Part shown: positions 11,801 through 18,677 of the stretch, one piece after another | Numbering within the stretch: the stretch's first letter is position 1 | How the letters are laid out: each line of letters opens with the position of its first letter | Origin: Nanobdellati archaeon | GTDB lineage: Archaea; Nanobdellota; Nanobdellia; Woesearchaeales; GCA-2686295 | Length of the DNA stretch: 36,261 nt | Assembly: GCA_014384375.1 (NCBI GenBank) | Contig: JACNFY010000019.1 | Span: forward strand, 1 to 36,261 | Direction: 5' to 3' | Notes under the pieces: model-generated | What the model was told of the DNA's origin: nothing | Database searches by the model: none | What the model saw: only the letters and a program-made list of their open reading frames with translations | Program-made: the position numbers and the translations under genes

Positions 11801-12335
11801 TTTCAATGGAGTATTCACCATTATCATCTGTTGTTCCTGTATAGATGCTTTCAACAGTGACAGTAGCGCCTACAATTATCTGAGAGTCTTGGTCATAAAC
11901 GAAACCAGTTAATGTATGTTCTGGTAGAGCTCCTGCACACGCAGTATTTGTTTCACAAGCTGTTTTGGTGTCATATATTTTTTGATAAGAATCTGCAGCA
12001 CAGCAAAACTTGTCACTTGTAGCCGTAATCAAATCAGTTCCACACGCGCAAGGAATCTCTATGTTTTCAGCACTGCAAGAAAGATATTCACAAGCAGACG
12101 CGCATGTTTGCTGACACTCTAGATCATCTGTTGGCTGTGTGCTGAAAGACCAGTCAGTGTATAGACTACATTCAGATTGGTTTATCCCATAATAATAAAA
12201 GGTTTCCCCTTCATTAACACAGCAACAGCCAGTAGGGTCCTGTGCAGACGAAAAACTACTAAACAAAATAGAGAACATGAATAAAAGAAACACTAATGAA
12301 AACCTCTTCAAATTAAACACCACCATCTTTTTCAA
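5832..12335 (-). CDS. Giant secreted cysteine-rich multidomain surface protein (2167 aa)
   Basis: A signal peptide ends near residue 31 (SSFSSAQ). The N-terminal half is very cysteine-rich (CCCV, CAGACCAP, NCGPGDDPDC), which suggests many disulfides outside the cell. A carboxypeptidase-regulatory-like module spans ~140-215 (HTLTGFVYDQ, DDNGEYSIENIP) and a fibronectin type III-like module lies at ~500-590 (ITISWINPNTCG, KTYRFYVSM). The C-terminal half has several Ig/Big-like modules (VDRNRPSQPLFTV, VDQTAPTFTLQP). No C-terminal membrane helix is visible, and the protein stops within a PPGEP-type segment. The start is uncertain: the TTG at 12335 lies 25 bases from a TATA box, but the ATG at 12326 is also possible. 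An adhesin or surface-layer role is inferred. Confidence 0.8.
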   Translation of the reverse strand: MKKMVVFNLKRFSLVFLLFMFSILFSSFSSAQDPTGCCCVNEGETFYYYGINQSECSLYTDWSFSTQPTDDLECQQTCASACEYLSCSAENIEIPCACGTDLITATSDKFCCAADSYQKIYDTKTACETNTACAGALPEHTLTGFVYDQDSQIIVGATVTVESIYTGTTDDNGEYSIENIPERAALTAVAAAPNCIESSQTTSFMQDESLNFTLTCGVVTGSCAGACCAPNTECVGGNSVGQLDCASGYTCYEGGGCSPGDTCTIIDLSGEECSYGECSTPNNAYCEANNEWRVYDINTELDAYCALCAYDANCLHRPCQSDNTCNGVCPANCGPGDDPDCAPDCYPDTDDWCDTFGIYGDPGLAHFDVDVQDELDNYCSHCALQDPVDCESDCGNGILEFGEQCDPPSTYCDSNCQSTTPETCDNGVYDSQIEECDSSIPEFDDLENPNPDHWENHCPPPAYTDCELCSCVPACRLDKQSPSKPDLGLVPEAAEITISWINPNTCGQLFDSITVRGCYGEIDEECNDFFPLPNGQELNPDTTQLATYNIQPRKTYRFYVSMMYTDGSINNSEPESITTGDAECMEPHKNEFCVDDRKDLYICDDQENILGVIESCSGYCYITEPERNDVCIGSGICKDCNSLYGVFANFSLGIDSGENFWKVTYEPTPDNEEKWACQTLKESNVCKLDQTTKTVDKLESCTNVTSCYGYKSYDSCLSNPCGKFLDISNNYGCEWESYEPTPGVDEFHLGVCHPTNLNLQNCSICTTNDNPIFPVCNYNLCSLFGECYFSEKNNYNSDDENYPKCGGIADTTCRDYDNEIDCTGEITFYLNENNSVGELSNDYFNLGKCKWDSDDEVCYRDADDDAPQVPPPGQEPDCNAGDLTCEKDFESPVTRIDDSLFPDGTMFNKNFTLPFSVSEDVYPLSNLKTYFCITEGDNKPGDCADAKSNAHSAEPTEYELLDLSEEDSERLFAREFEDSLNPQDEYYLYYFSKDSAKNLEPVNVFNFFIDAKDPEFEFEYDYNSYETFIGWRNDMWANFSFDEPVTCTIILKDIDGEEKGDSTVNKPGTNFHVEYPELADGTYWFEINCSDVVGNKISDERQIKVEGDKSITDPKPEYERFFETDITLSVNTSNFAKCRYSTETYRYSDMSETDNHDSVNHKFEGSFETDTDGLYHTKTINFPGSDVYKFYTACNISYEKQETIVWNVTEGSDADWIVLSIDRISPVTVIYNSGTGEEMDFNRYYKSVDLEFVCEEPNFYIDNNGNEWGMTLGQTWDGSFGCVDETKTIYLCQDDICEWHGESSVDKHLPEPGDSVKNYTFFFKSKDNATALNNTEELRSITVMIDSTDAELDLTVTKGEEVVETLTYGTYKLTVDSTKPIANVTRFSYVINYESGSQSDTISLASQVEEIDDYSFYAHLTVDIDRFYNQEGQINIIVEVEDTHEMKKAEIFQLEFVTRGPPAPEPEPIFNIAKLELLEPDISGESYRDELGNWYPFIYYDTVTVGDGTTYNETYLIRQTNLSVTGYTFDIQGEVLFYLIKGLRDAFIPRYRYDQLAYPGVSVDAESKPLKISAGRNSNHIMLDVPGALGTWTPDKYINFHSLTEKTARTDYENYGKFYLITESVFEGAAAGHRINFTPSLQEDLDVGDNVYLYEKDYHHKWFGEEIELEYSPSGDNLYKFVLGLNDSLNLGFTDEIFLFVDNGAPITTAASPLGGTVNSDEPIAIELKEHLGGSGLKQDSLSFGVRKNGILSIKTTSDGIILTNLGEEDAYNKYRIEYLPGGDWTDGHYNITINVEDQAGNKLDPAGFYDEQISFVVDRNRPSQPLFTVVDTTADNIDSHKRTVVDNNQPSFELDFTRRADGSVEQLDITVPAVTMLESEINTSATCSMQSKNLFICNFDNTLSGGLYSIAVSASKVLPNGSLGPEGTYIQDRESKSLTIIVDQTAPTFTLQPESSYIRPGHALTVFADVTNEQYDLLVGVIVEGEEVLLEVEKSENQYLFIIPETFDWGLEGTKTIQATISDYAGHQTTETANVIFDASPPEIIVTAIGADQGFLTSNTNATVGVREITLIGTVDSDTNTLCYQQTGGETSCIFECVGNEDECIRRVPLGDDTFQVTIIVDGSNSAETLNAVFITLTDFSGHETTSSLYILLDLEPPGEPTITFT

Positions 12336-12355
12336 AACAAATTATTATACTACTA

Positions 12356-12365
12356 CTATATATAG
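12356..12365 (-). promoter_or_regulatory. TATA box of the 2167-aa protein transcript
   Basis: The sequence CTATATATAG is centred about 25 bases before the TTG at 12335 and 34 bases before the ATG at 12326. This suggests that the surface-protein run from 12335 down to 59 has its own promoter with little or no leader. Confidence 0.5.
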
Positions 12366-12375
12366 TTTTTGAAAA

Positions 12376-15300
12376 TTAAAAAACAAGTATACATTCACAA
12401 TTTGAATTGCATTCTCTATTTGTATCACAAGTTTCTCCTTCTGTTTTTTCATTACAAGAATTATCTCCTGAGTAACTTGGACATCTGGAATCGCATTTGT
12501 TTGTAGGTTGTTGGTATAAACAAAAGGAACTACAAAAACCACCAGTATTAATATTTTCAGAGCATATTGCTTTATTAGGTTCTTTTTCGTCACATTGTAA
12601 GTCTGCATTGCAATTGGAATCAGGGCTTGTTGGATCTGATTCACAAAGATTGTCAACTTCATCAGGTTTCCCAAATTTTTCTACAGAGTTCCCGTCACAT
12701 CTAATGCACTTGTTTCCGTCAACTTCATGATAATAGTCATCATCACAATGAGAATCACTTGTAGAAATTGACCTGCAAGAATTCCCTTGAAAAATATACG
12801 GGGAGCATGCTAATTCTTGACAAGTATTTGAACAGCCTCTCTCTGTTTTTCCATAAAGGCCTCCGGTTATACTTCGTGAAGTACCAGGAAGCTTATCATC
12901 ACACCAAGGAGAGGCCCCACAATTTTGATTTAAATCATCAAATTGTCCACAGACACATTCAGCAGGGTAATCACATCCTCCCCCGTTGCATAACCCTTTG
13001 CATTTAAAGTTTCCACCCCCAATAAGTTTAAAAAGTCCTCCTTCACCAGTCGCACATCTCAAACCTTCGTTGCATATGCCATTGGAGGGATTATCAAATC
13101 TATCAAGTGTTGAAAACAATTTTTCAAAACTATCGTGCAGTCCATAGGAAAAGCATGATACTGCGCTAGTGCTTGGGGTCGTATATTCCGGTCCAGAACA
13201 TCTTTCATCATCAAGCAGACTAGGTGTTAAATCAGTGTAATCATCACAATCATCCTCTTTTGTTCTCATATCTGTTATACTTCCATTACAAATGTTCCCT
13301 CTGCTTCCATCACATAACCTGAAAATCTCTCTTTTAATTATGTCATTTTCATCAAAAATATCGGGTTCTAGATGAAATACCTCTGGAGGATTTATTGATG
13401 GGTTTCCATAAAAATTGTTAATGTCTAAAAATGAAATATTTGAGCCATATTCTGTGTATTCAAAGCAATTAGTATTTGTGTTAGCTGACAAAATTTTTCC
13501 CCATTCAACTACACTTCCATCATCACAACACGCATGTGATGCTTGGAATTCATCACCTGTGTTATATGGGTATGGCCATGGATCTCCATCGTTTATATGT
13601 GGCAAGCATTCATGCACATCTAATACCATCATTGACGGCGGATCTGTCCATCTTTCTACGCCGTTGTCGTCATATCTTCCTTTCAATGTTATTTCACGTT
13701 GTGGATTAAGCAGATCAAGCTCTTTGAAAATCTTTGTATCGATATCTTCAATAGTAGTAGTCGGATCGAGTTCATAAGGCAGGGTTATCTCTGTCTCTGT
13801 TGTGAATATTGTGAATGGCTCAAGAGTGTCCTGCCATTTGAACTCTAACACATCAGTAAAGTATGACCTTGCCAACGCGTTTAAGATGTACGGGTCTTCT
13901 ATAGATGCATTTAAGGAGCTTATATCATCATAAATGTTGTCTCCAGATGGTACAACTACAGGTATGTCGCCCACCATTATCGATATATTCTGATAATCCT
14001 CTAAACCGCCTTCATCCTTGACATGCACTAATGTGTAATGCAAACCTAGGTCTCTCCTAGAGGTTCTGTAGCTAGCGTTTCTTCTAGTTTCTTGGAATAA
14101 CTCTGAGTTAGTCCAGTTCCTAACTTTGTTCCAAGGTTGGTTACCCACATATAAGGAAGGATTAGCTCTGCAACCTTCAGGGTCAGCCTCGCAACCTACC
14201 TCATTAAAACTACTGTTAAACTCCTCCATCCATCCAGAATAATTATACACAACAAAGTTTTCATCAGGATCTAATCCAAATGGATCAATCCTTATATCCT
14301 GTCCTTCTTTCACCACTATGTTGTATCTCATACCAAAGTGAATCCAGTCTAGTACTGGAGCTCGATTCTTCACAGCAAACTGGAATATCAAAGGGTTTCC
14401 TCCTATCAAGGATTCATTATCAACTAATTGGAATATGTCATCAAATTGTCCAACACCACACTCTTTACAAGGATTGACAGCTCTTATTAGTGTTATCTTA
14501 GTATCCCACCCAAGACGAGGGTTTCTATAATCGCTTTCAATGTTGAAGTGTATATTCTTGTACTCCTGCTCAAGAAGCCTTTGGATATACTCATACACCT
14601 GTTTTAGCCTTACGTTCTTTTTCAGTTCAAAATCAGCATATGTTCTGAACTTTGACCTTCCAAGTTTGACTAAGAATGGATAAGTAGCATTTGTCACAAA
14701 GTATTTCTCTGCAAGTGTTACTGTGCTGTTAGGATCATTGAGGACTGTTACATTATACCCTATGTTTTCAAATATTGAGAAGTTAACACAACTCTTCAAA
14801 GAATTGGAAATGTAAGTCTGTAACTGTTCTTGAACACTGTTATTTCCATAACCGAACTTGCAAGCCCCAAAGCGATATAACGAAGCATCCTGACCAGAAG
14901 CATTAAGTCTGTTAGTGCCGTTTGGGTCACATAGTGGAGGCAAGGAAAGAACACCTAGAGCTCCTGTATTAAGACTACACCCATATAATAAAGAACTCTT
15001 GTTATGGTAAGTCCATTTTATCAAATCAATGCTTGTATTTGGAAAAGGGTAAGAAGGGGGGCTAGGATAAACACAACTACTATTAAAGTTTGGCAAGATT
15101 CCATAAGAAACATTTGTGTAATTGTAGAAGCTTATGTTATAGAATGTGCTTGTAAGATTGAAAACCAAGTAATCTTGACCAACATCTATAGGATTTGGGT
15201 AACTCCCTCCTTGGTTTTTATAGAGCTTTCCCCCTTGTAATGACAATAGATAAACAGCGTCATCAACTACCCTATCAAGACAACTCTTAACATAAAAGTT

Positions 15301-15462
15301 AATATTACTGCTTCTTATTGCTTCTTGGACAATCATATCTGCTTGTGTTCTTAACTTATCTTGAACAACAATGCTTCTAGCAAATAAAAGAAATGCAAAA
15401 CTAGAGATTAAAACAAAACCAAGAACAATGGAAATAGTGAACTGCCCTCTTTTCCCAACCAT
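12376..15462 (-). CDS. Large surface protein with pilin-like N-terminus and Cys-rich C-terminus (1028 aa)
   Basis: The protein begins MVGKRGQFTISIVLGFVL: an RG-Q class III-like signal and one hydrophobic helix, after which the rest should be exported. Residues ~40-600 are asparagine/tyrosine-rich with many possible N-glycosylation sites (NST, NFS, NVS) and repetitive beta segments. From ~620 to the end it is cysteine-rich with short EGF/disulfide-like clusters (CDDKLPG, NCNADLQC, CNSNCEC). No catalytic motif is seen. The ATG at 15462 lies about 25 bases from a TATA box, so it is probably the first gene of a leaderless transcript. It may share function with the giant protein encoded next. The exact family is not recognised. 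Confidence 0.8.
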   Translation of the reverse strand: MVGKRGQFTISIVLGFVLISSFAFLLFARSIVVQDKLRTQADMIVQEAIRSSNINFYVKSCLDRVVDDAVYLLSLQGGKLYKNQGGSYPNPIDVGQDYLVFNLTSTFYNISFYNYTNVSYGILPNFNSSCVYPSPPSYPFPNTSIDLIKWTYHNKSSLLYGCSLNTGALGVLSLPPLCDPNGTNRLNASGQDASLYRFGACKFGYGNNSVQEQLQTYISNSLKSCVNFSIFENIGYNVTVLNDPNSTVTLAEKYFVTNATYPFLVKLGRSKFRTYADFELKKNVRLKQVYEYIQRLLEQEYKNIHFNIESDYRNPRLGWDTKITLIRAVNPCKECGVGQFDDIFQLVDNESLIGGNPLIFQFAVKNRAPVLDWIHFGMRYNIVVKEGQDIRIDPFGLDPDENFVVYNYSGWMEEFNSSFNEVGCEADPEGCRANPSLYVGNQPWNKVRNWTNSELFQETRRNASYRTSRRDLGLHYTLVHVKDEGGLEDYQNISIMVGDIPVVVPSGDNIYDDISSLNASIEDPYILNALARSYFTDVLEFKWQDTLEPFTIFTTETEITLPYELDPTTTIEDIDTKIFKELDLLNPQREITLKGRYDDNGVERWTDPPSMMVLDVHECLPHINDGDPWPYPYNTGDEFQASHACCDDGSVVEWGKILSANTNTNCFEYTEYGSNISFLDINNFYGNPSINPPEVFHLEPDIFDENDIIKREIFRLCDGSRGNICNGSITDMRTKEDDCDDYTDLTPSLLDDERCSGPEYTTPSTSAVSCFSYGLHDSFEKLFSTLDRFDNPSNGICNEGLRCATGEGGLFKLIGGGNFKCKGLCNGGGCDYPAECVCGQFDDLNQNCGASPWCDDKLPGTSRSITGGLYGKTERGCSNTCQELACSPYIFQGNSCRSISTSDSHCDDDYYHEVDGNKCIRCDGNSVEKFGKPDEVDNLCESDPTSPDSNCNADLQCDEKEPNKAICSENINTGGFCSSFCLYQQPTNKCDSRCPSYSGDNSCNEKTEGETCDTNRECNSNCECILVF

Positions 15463-15482
15463 GAAAGAGCATTAATCTATTA

Positions 15483-15493
15483 ACTATATAAAA
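15483..15493 (-). promoter_or_regulatory. TATA box of the 1028-aa surface protein
   Basis: On the minus strand TTTTTATATAG is centred about 25 bases upstream of the ATG at 15462, in the 35-base gap after the thioredoxin-like gene. The spacing predicts a leaderless mRNA. Confidence 0.6.
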
Positions 15494-15497
15494 ATTA

Positions 15498-15932
15498 TTA
15501 TTCACTGGGCAAAGGACAACCGGAAATTTCACTTAATCTCTCAAAGCTTTGAGCCCTTGGGTATCTCTGACCTTCAAACTCCCAAGTAGGAGTAGTAGTG
15601 ACACCTGTAGTCTCAGCGTAGTCTTTATAGTTCAAATATTCAGCCGATTTACCAAACATCTGCTTCTGTCCTGCAGTATACTTGCACCAACTAGCGCCAT
15701 ATATAACCATGCCCTTCTCAGACAAGCACTTGGCAAAGTCATCATAGTATTCTGGTTTCTGCTTGTTTGAGACAATTGAGAAAACGATAAAAGCAACAGC
15801 AATAACAACAATTCCGGCTACGATAACATTTCTTTTGGTGCTCTTCTTCCTCCTCTTAGATTCCAAGCGAGCCCTCTCTTCAGCTCTCTTATGTTTTTTC
15901 AGCTTTCGCTTCTCAGCCTTTGTCAAAGCCAA
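15498..15932 (-). CDS. Membrane-anchored thioredoxin-like protein with a monothiol site
   Basis: I choose the TTG at 15932 (MALTKAEKRK), which has GGTGA five bases upstream; a GTG at 15941 lies inside that binding site. Residues 1-34 are strongly basic, ~35-54 form one membrane helix, and the C-terminal ~85 residues resemble the thioredoxin domain fused to or found beside VKOR proteins: FAKCLSEKGMVIYGASWC, then TPTWEFEG (cis-Pro region, 114-121) and a final helix. The usual CxxC is here C83-K-Y-T, so the resolving cysteine is missing; C69 and C139 remain. It may act on disulfides of the cysteine-rich surface proteins encoded downstream, but that is inference. It follows the lipoprotein gene with the ribosome binding site overlapping its stop codon. 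Confidence 0.75.
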   Translation of the reverse strand: MALTKAEKRKLKKHKRAEERARLESKRRKKSTKRNVIVAGIVVIAVAFIVFSIVSNKQKPEYYDDFAKCLSEKGMVIYGASWCKYTAGQKQMFGKSAEYLNYKDYAETTGVTTTPTWEFEGQRYPRAQSFERLSEISGCPLPSE

Positions 15933-15941
15933 AATAATCAC

Positions 15942-16139
15942 CTAAAAAGCAGTTGCTAAGGCATTAGAATGTTTGCTCACAGATTCTACATCCTCAGGAA
16001 CTCCAGCAACACCGCAGCCACCACCAACATATCCGCCAGTTGGTCCTGTTGGAGGTCTGTTGTAATCCTTGTTGGAACAACCAACTACTAAAATCAATCC
16101 AACAATCAACAATATCATCAATATCTTCCCTAGCTTCAT
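15942..16139 (-). CDS. Small lipoprotein
   Basis: The ATG at 16139 has GAGGTG upstream and gives a 65-residue protein: MKLGKILMILLIVGLILVVG then cysteine 21, a lipobox-like site (VVGC). The mature part is short, proline/glycine-rich (RPPTGPTGGYVGGGCG), with one further cysteine. An upstream ATG at 16160 would add residues lacking a ribosome binding site. It is the first gene on the minus strand beyond the ribosomal operon and is probably transcribed with the thioredoxin-like gene. The family is not recognised; lipid anchoring in archaea is assumed from the motif only. Confidence 0.65.
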   Translation of the reverse strand: MKLGKILMILLIVGLILVVGCSNKDYNRPPTGPTGGYVGGGCGVAGVPEDVESVSKHSNALATAF

Positions 16140-16175
16140 AAAAAGCACCTCGTATAACAAAACAAGATTAATGTT

Positions 16176-16185
16176 ATATTAAAAT
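16176..16185 (-). promoter_or_regulatory. Likely TATA box for the lipoprotein/thioredoxin-like pair
   Basis: On the minus strand ATTTTAATAT is centred ~41 bases before the ATG at 16139. That predicts a leader of about 15 bases containing the GAGGTG binding site. Confidence 0.4.
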
Positions 16186-16219
16186 ACTTTTCGTTTTAAA
16201 AACAATTTTTTCCAAAAGG

Positions 16220-16228
16220 TTTATAAAG
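16220..16228 (+). promoter_or_regulatory. TATA box of the ribosomal protein operon
   Basis: TTTATAAAG preceded by a purine-rich AAAAGG stretch (BRE-like) predicts transcription start near 16250. The mRNA would have a leader of about 60 bases before rps13, unlike most first genes in this window, which look leaderless. Confidence 0.65.
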
Positions 16229-16253
16229 CAAATATTTTTCCAAAGAATAAAGC

Positions 16254-16297
16254 CCGAGTGAATAGCGCATAGGGTTAAAACAGGCTATTTCTCTCGG
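16254..16297 (+). promoter_or_regulatory. Structured 5' leader of the rps13 operon
   Basis: CCGAG (16254-16258) pairs with CTCGG (16293-16297), and AATAGC (16261-16266) pairs with GCTATT (16284-16289), forming a two-part stem with a 17-base loop. It lies entirely within the predicted leader, 11 bases before the start codon. Ribosomal protein operons are often autoregulated through such leaders; the ligand here is unknown. Confidence 0.5.
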
Positions 16298-16308
16298 AAC
16301 TATAAAAA

Positions 16309-16788
16309 ATGACTCAAAGAGAATTTCAATATATAATAAGGGTAGTAAACACAGACCTAGATGGTAATAAAAAGATTCTATACGCTTTAAGAAAGATTAA
16401 AGGCGTAAATACGATGCTTGCAAACGCTGTTTGTAACATTGCAAAAGTAAATAAGAATATGAAAGCAGGTAATCTTTCAGAAAAAGATGTTGAGAAGTTG
16501 GATTCTACCTTAAAACAAATCACAAAGACAGAGCTTCCAGAATGGTTTCTGAACAGAAGAAAAGACCCTGAAACAGGCGAAAATAAGCATTTGTTAGGAC
16601 CTGACATGAAGTTCACGATTGAAAATGATATCAAGATGATGAAGAAAACAAAATCCTACAAAGGACTAAGACACCAGTGGGGTGTACCTGTAAGAGGACA
16701 AAGAACAAAATCTAACTTTAGAAAGAACAAAGGAAAAGGGTCCCTTGGTGTAAAGAGAAAAGCAGGCGTAAAGGCAGGAAAGGTATAA
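16309..16788 (+). CDS. rps13: 30S ribosomal protein S13 (uS13)
   Basis: A small-subunit head protein that contacts 16S rRNA and the P-site tRNA region. The 159-residue length fits archaeal S13, which is longer than the bacterial form. Family features are visible: an N-terminal FQYIIRVVNTDLDGNK segment, a helical GVNTMLANAVC region, and the conserved C-terminal LRHQWGVPVRGQRTKSN followed by a basic tail. It is the first gene of the operon and is followed by rps4 after a single base, as in other archaea. Its leader contains a hairpin that could mediate feedback control. Confidence 0.97.
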   Translation: MTQREFQYIIRVVNTDLDGNKKILYALRKIKGVNTMLANAVCNIAKVNKNMKAGNLSEKDVEKLDSTLKQITKTELPEWFLNRRKDPETGENKHLLGPDMKFTIENDIKMMKKTKSYKGLRHQWGVPVRGQRTKSNFRKNKGKGSLGVKRKAGVKAGKV

Positions 16789-16789
16789 A

Positions 16790-17536
16790 ATGGGTGACCC
16801 AAAAAAAATCAGAAAGAAGTATAGCACGCCAACGCATCCATGGCAGAAAGACAGAATAGAAGAAGAAATAGCTCTAAAGAAAGAGTATGGTCTGAAGAAC
16901 AAGAGAGAGATATGGGTAGTGGCTTCAAAACTGAACAAATTTAAAGATCAATTTAAAACACTAAACGCACAGACAGGAACCCAAGCAGAGAAGGAGAAAG
17001 AACAATTAAAAGACAAGTTATTATCATTAGGATTAATAAAAACAGATTCTCCTTTGGGTGTTGTCCTTGGATTAGATACAAAAGATTTAATGGAGAGAAG
17101 ACTCCAGACAATAGTTTTCAGAAAAAATCTGGCAAGATCGATAAACCAGGCAAGACAATTCATAGTTCACAGACATATAATAGCAGGAGGAAAAAAAGTT
17201 ACTTCACCATCATACATAGTAAAAGTAGGTGAGGAAAACCAGGTTTCTTTTGTCCAGACATCAACTCTTTCAGATCCAAGTCACCCTGAAAGATATGAAG
17301 AAGTGCCAAAGGGCAGGGGAGTGAAAAAGAAGAAAGAAGAAAAGAAGAAAGAAGAAGTTCCTGTAGATGAAGAAGAAATTGTGAAAGAAATTGATTCAAA
17401 GAAAGAAGAACCAAAAGATCCTGAAGTAAAACAAACAGAAGAGAGCAAGGAAGAATCTGCACCGAAAAAAAGAAAGAAACTCCTAAGCCCCAGAAGGAAG
17501 AAGGTGAAAAACAAAAATGAAACAATCAACAACTAG
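16790..17536 (+). CDS. rps4: 30S ribosomal protein S4 (uS4) with charged C-terminal extension
   Basis: A primary 16S rRNA-binding protein of the small subunit. The N-terminal [16 protein letters not shown] and the S4 RNA-binding domain (about residues 101-155: [30 protein letters not shown]) are clear. Archaeal S4 is normally about 170-180 residues; this one has 248. The extra ~70 residues from ~175 are almost entirely Lys/Glu-rich with a final basic patch ([15 protein letters not shown]). The last 20 bases overlap the start of rps11. The tail may be disordered and lineage-specific. Confidence 0.96.
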   Translation: MGDPKKIRKKYSTPTHPWQKDRIEEEIALKKEYGLKNKREIWVVASKLNKFKDQFKTLNAQTGTQAEKEKEQLKDKLLSLGLIKTDSPLGVVLGLDTKDLMERRLQTIVFRKNLARSINQARQFIVHRHIIAGGKKVTSPSYIVKVGEENQVSFVQTSTLSDPSHPERYEEVPKGRGVKKKKEEKKKEEVPVDEEEIVKEIDSKKEEPKDPEVKQTEESKEESAPKKRKKLLSPRRKKVKNKNETINN

Positions 17537-17915
17537 GTGGGGAGTAGCACACATATATTCATCATATAATAATACTATAATACACATAACAGACATAACA
17601 GGAACAGAAACAATAACAGTGACAAGCGGCGGACAAGTAGTTAAGGCTCACAGATTAGAATCAAGTCCAACAGCAGCAATGATAGCAGCTAAGAAAGCAG
17701 CAGAGATTTGTCTAGATAAAGGGATAACAGGACTACATGTGAAGATAAAAGCACCAGGAGGCCATAATGGTCCGATGAATCCAGGACCTGGAGCCCAGGC
17801 AGCGATAAGAGCCTTGTCAAGAAGAGGGTTAAAAATAGGGTTCATAGAAGATGTAACGCCTATTCCACACGGTGGGTGTAGAAAGAAAGGCGGAAGAAGA
17901 GGGAGGCGAGTATAA
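17517..17915 (+). CDS. rps11: 30S ribosomal protein S11 (uS11)
   Basis: A platform protein of the small subunit. Conserved motifs [41 protein letters not shown] and [21 protein letters not shown] cover nearly the whole 132 residues, the normal archaeal length. The gene starts inside the last codons of rps4 (20-base overlap), implying coupled translation, and abuts rpoD. Confidence 0.98.
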   Translation: MKQSTTRWGVAHIYSSYNNTIIHITDITGTETITVTSGGQVVKAHRLESSPTAAMIAAKKAAEICLDKGITGLHVKIKAPGGHNGPMNPGPGAQAAIRALSRRGLKIGFIEDVTPIPHGGCRKKGGRRGRRV

Positions 17916-18659
17916 ATGGAAATAAAAAAGCTTTCAAAGAGCAAGGACAAAATGAGCTTCCTAGTTAAAGGAATAAATCACGCATATGCAAACGCTTTGA
18001 GAAGGTTGATAATGTCAGAAGTGCCAACACTAGCAATAGAAGAAGTAGAATTCAAGAAGAACAACTCAATTCTCTATGATGAAATAATAGCGCATAGACT
18101 AGGCCTTTTGCCATTAAAAACAAACCTGAAGAGCTGCGATGAAAAGACGCAGATACAATTTACACTGAAAGCAAAAGGAGCAGGGTATGTGTATGCTTCA
18201 GACTTAAAGTCAAAAGATGCTAAGTGTAAGCCAATATATCCTAAAACTCCCATTGTGAAGCTATTAGACAAACAAGAAGTGCAATTAGTAGCAACTGCTG
18301 TTTTAGGAAGAGGAAGTGAACATGTTAAGTGGAGTCCCGGCATAATCCACTACGTTCAGGAACCTACAATCACAATCAACAATAAAAGTTCTCTATTTGA
18401 AAAATTCAAAGATAAATATCCATCTAAAGCATTCGATAAAAAAGGAATGTTGGACAAGAAAAAAATATTGGACAACAACTTAGTCGATGCATGTGAAGAA
18501 GTATGCGATAACGTGTTGAAAGTAGAATACAGCAATACCAACTTCATATTCCATGTTGAATCATGGGGACAGCTAGACTGTAAAGCCATAGTAACAACTG
18601 CTGTGGAAGTATTCAACAACGAACTAACAGAATTTTCAAAACTGATGAAGAAAAAATAA
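17916..18659 (+). CDS. rpoD: DNA-directed RNA polymerase subunit D (Rpo3)
   Basis: The archaeal counterpart of the bacterial alpha N-terminal domain; with subunit L it forms the RNA polymerase assembly platform. Family motifs include HAYANALRRLIMSEVPT, AIEEVEF, LYDEIIAHRLGLLPLKT and the C-terminal FIFHVESWGQL. At 247 residues it lacks the CxxCxxC ferredoxin-like insert present in some archaeal D subunits, so no iron-sulfur cluster is expected. It begins directly after the rps11 stop codon and is followed by tRNA-Leu 18 bases downstream. Confidence 0.96.
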   Translation: MEIKKLSKSKDKMSFLVKGINHAYANALRRLIMSEVPTLAIEEVEFKKNNSILYDEIIAHRLGLLPLKTNLKSCDEKTQIQFTLKAKGAGYVYASDLKSKDAKCKPIYPKTPIVKLLDKQEVQLVATAVLGRGSEHVKWSPGIIHYVQEPTITINNKSSLFEKFKDKYPSKAFDKKGMLDKKKILDNNLVDACEEVCDNVLKVEYSNTNFIFHVESWGQLDCKAIVTTAVEVFNNELTEFSKLMKKK

Positions 18660-18677
18660 ACTGACACTCCTTATCAC

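Noticed and set aside
12345-12674. 109-residue minus-strand reading frame near the end of the 1028-aa gene
   Set aside because: It overlaps the cysteine-rich end of the large gene in another frame, has no ribosome binding site, and its composition is a frame-shifted echo of that gene.
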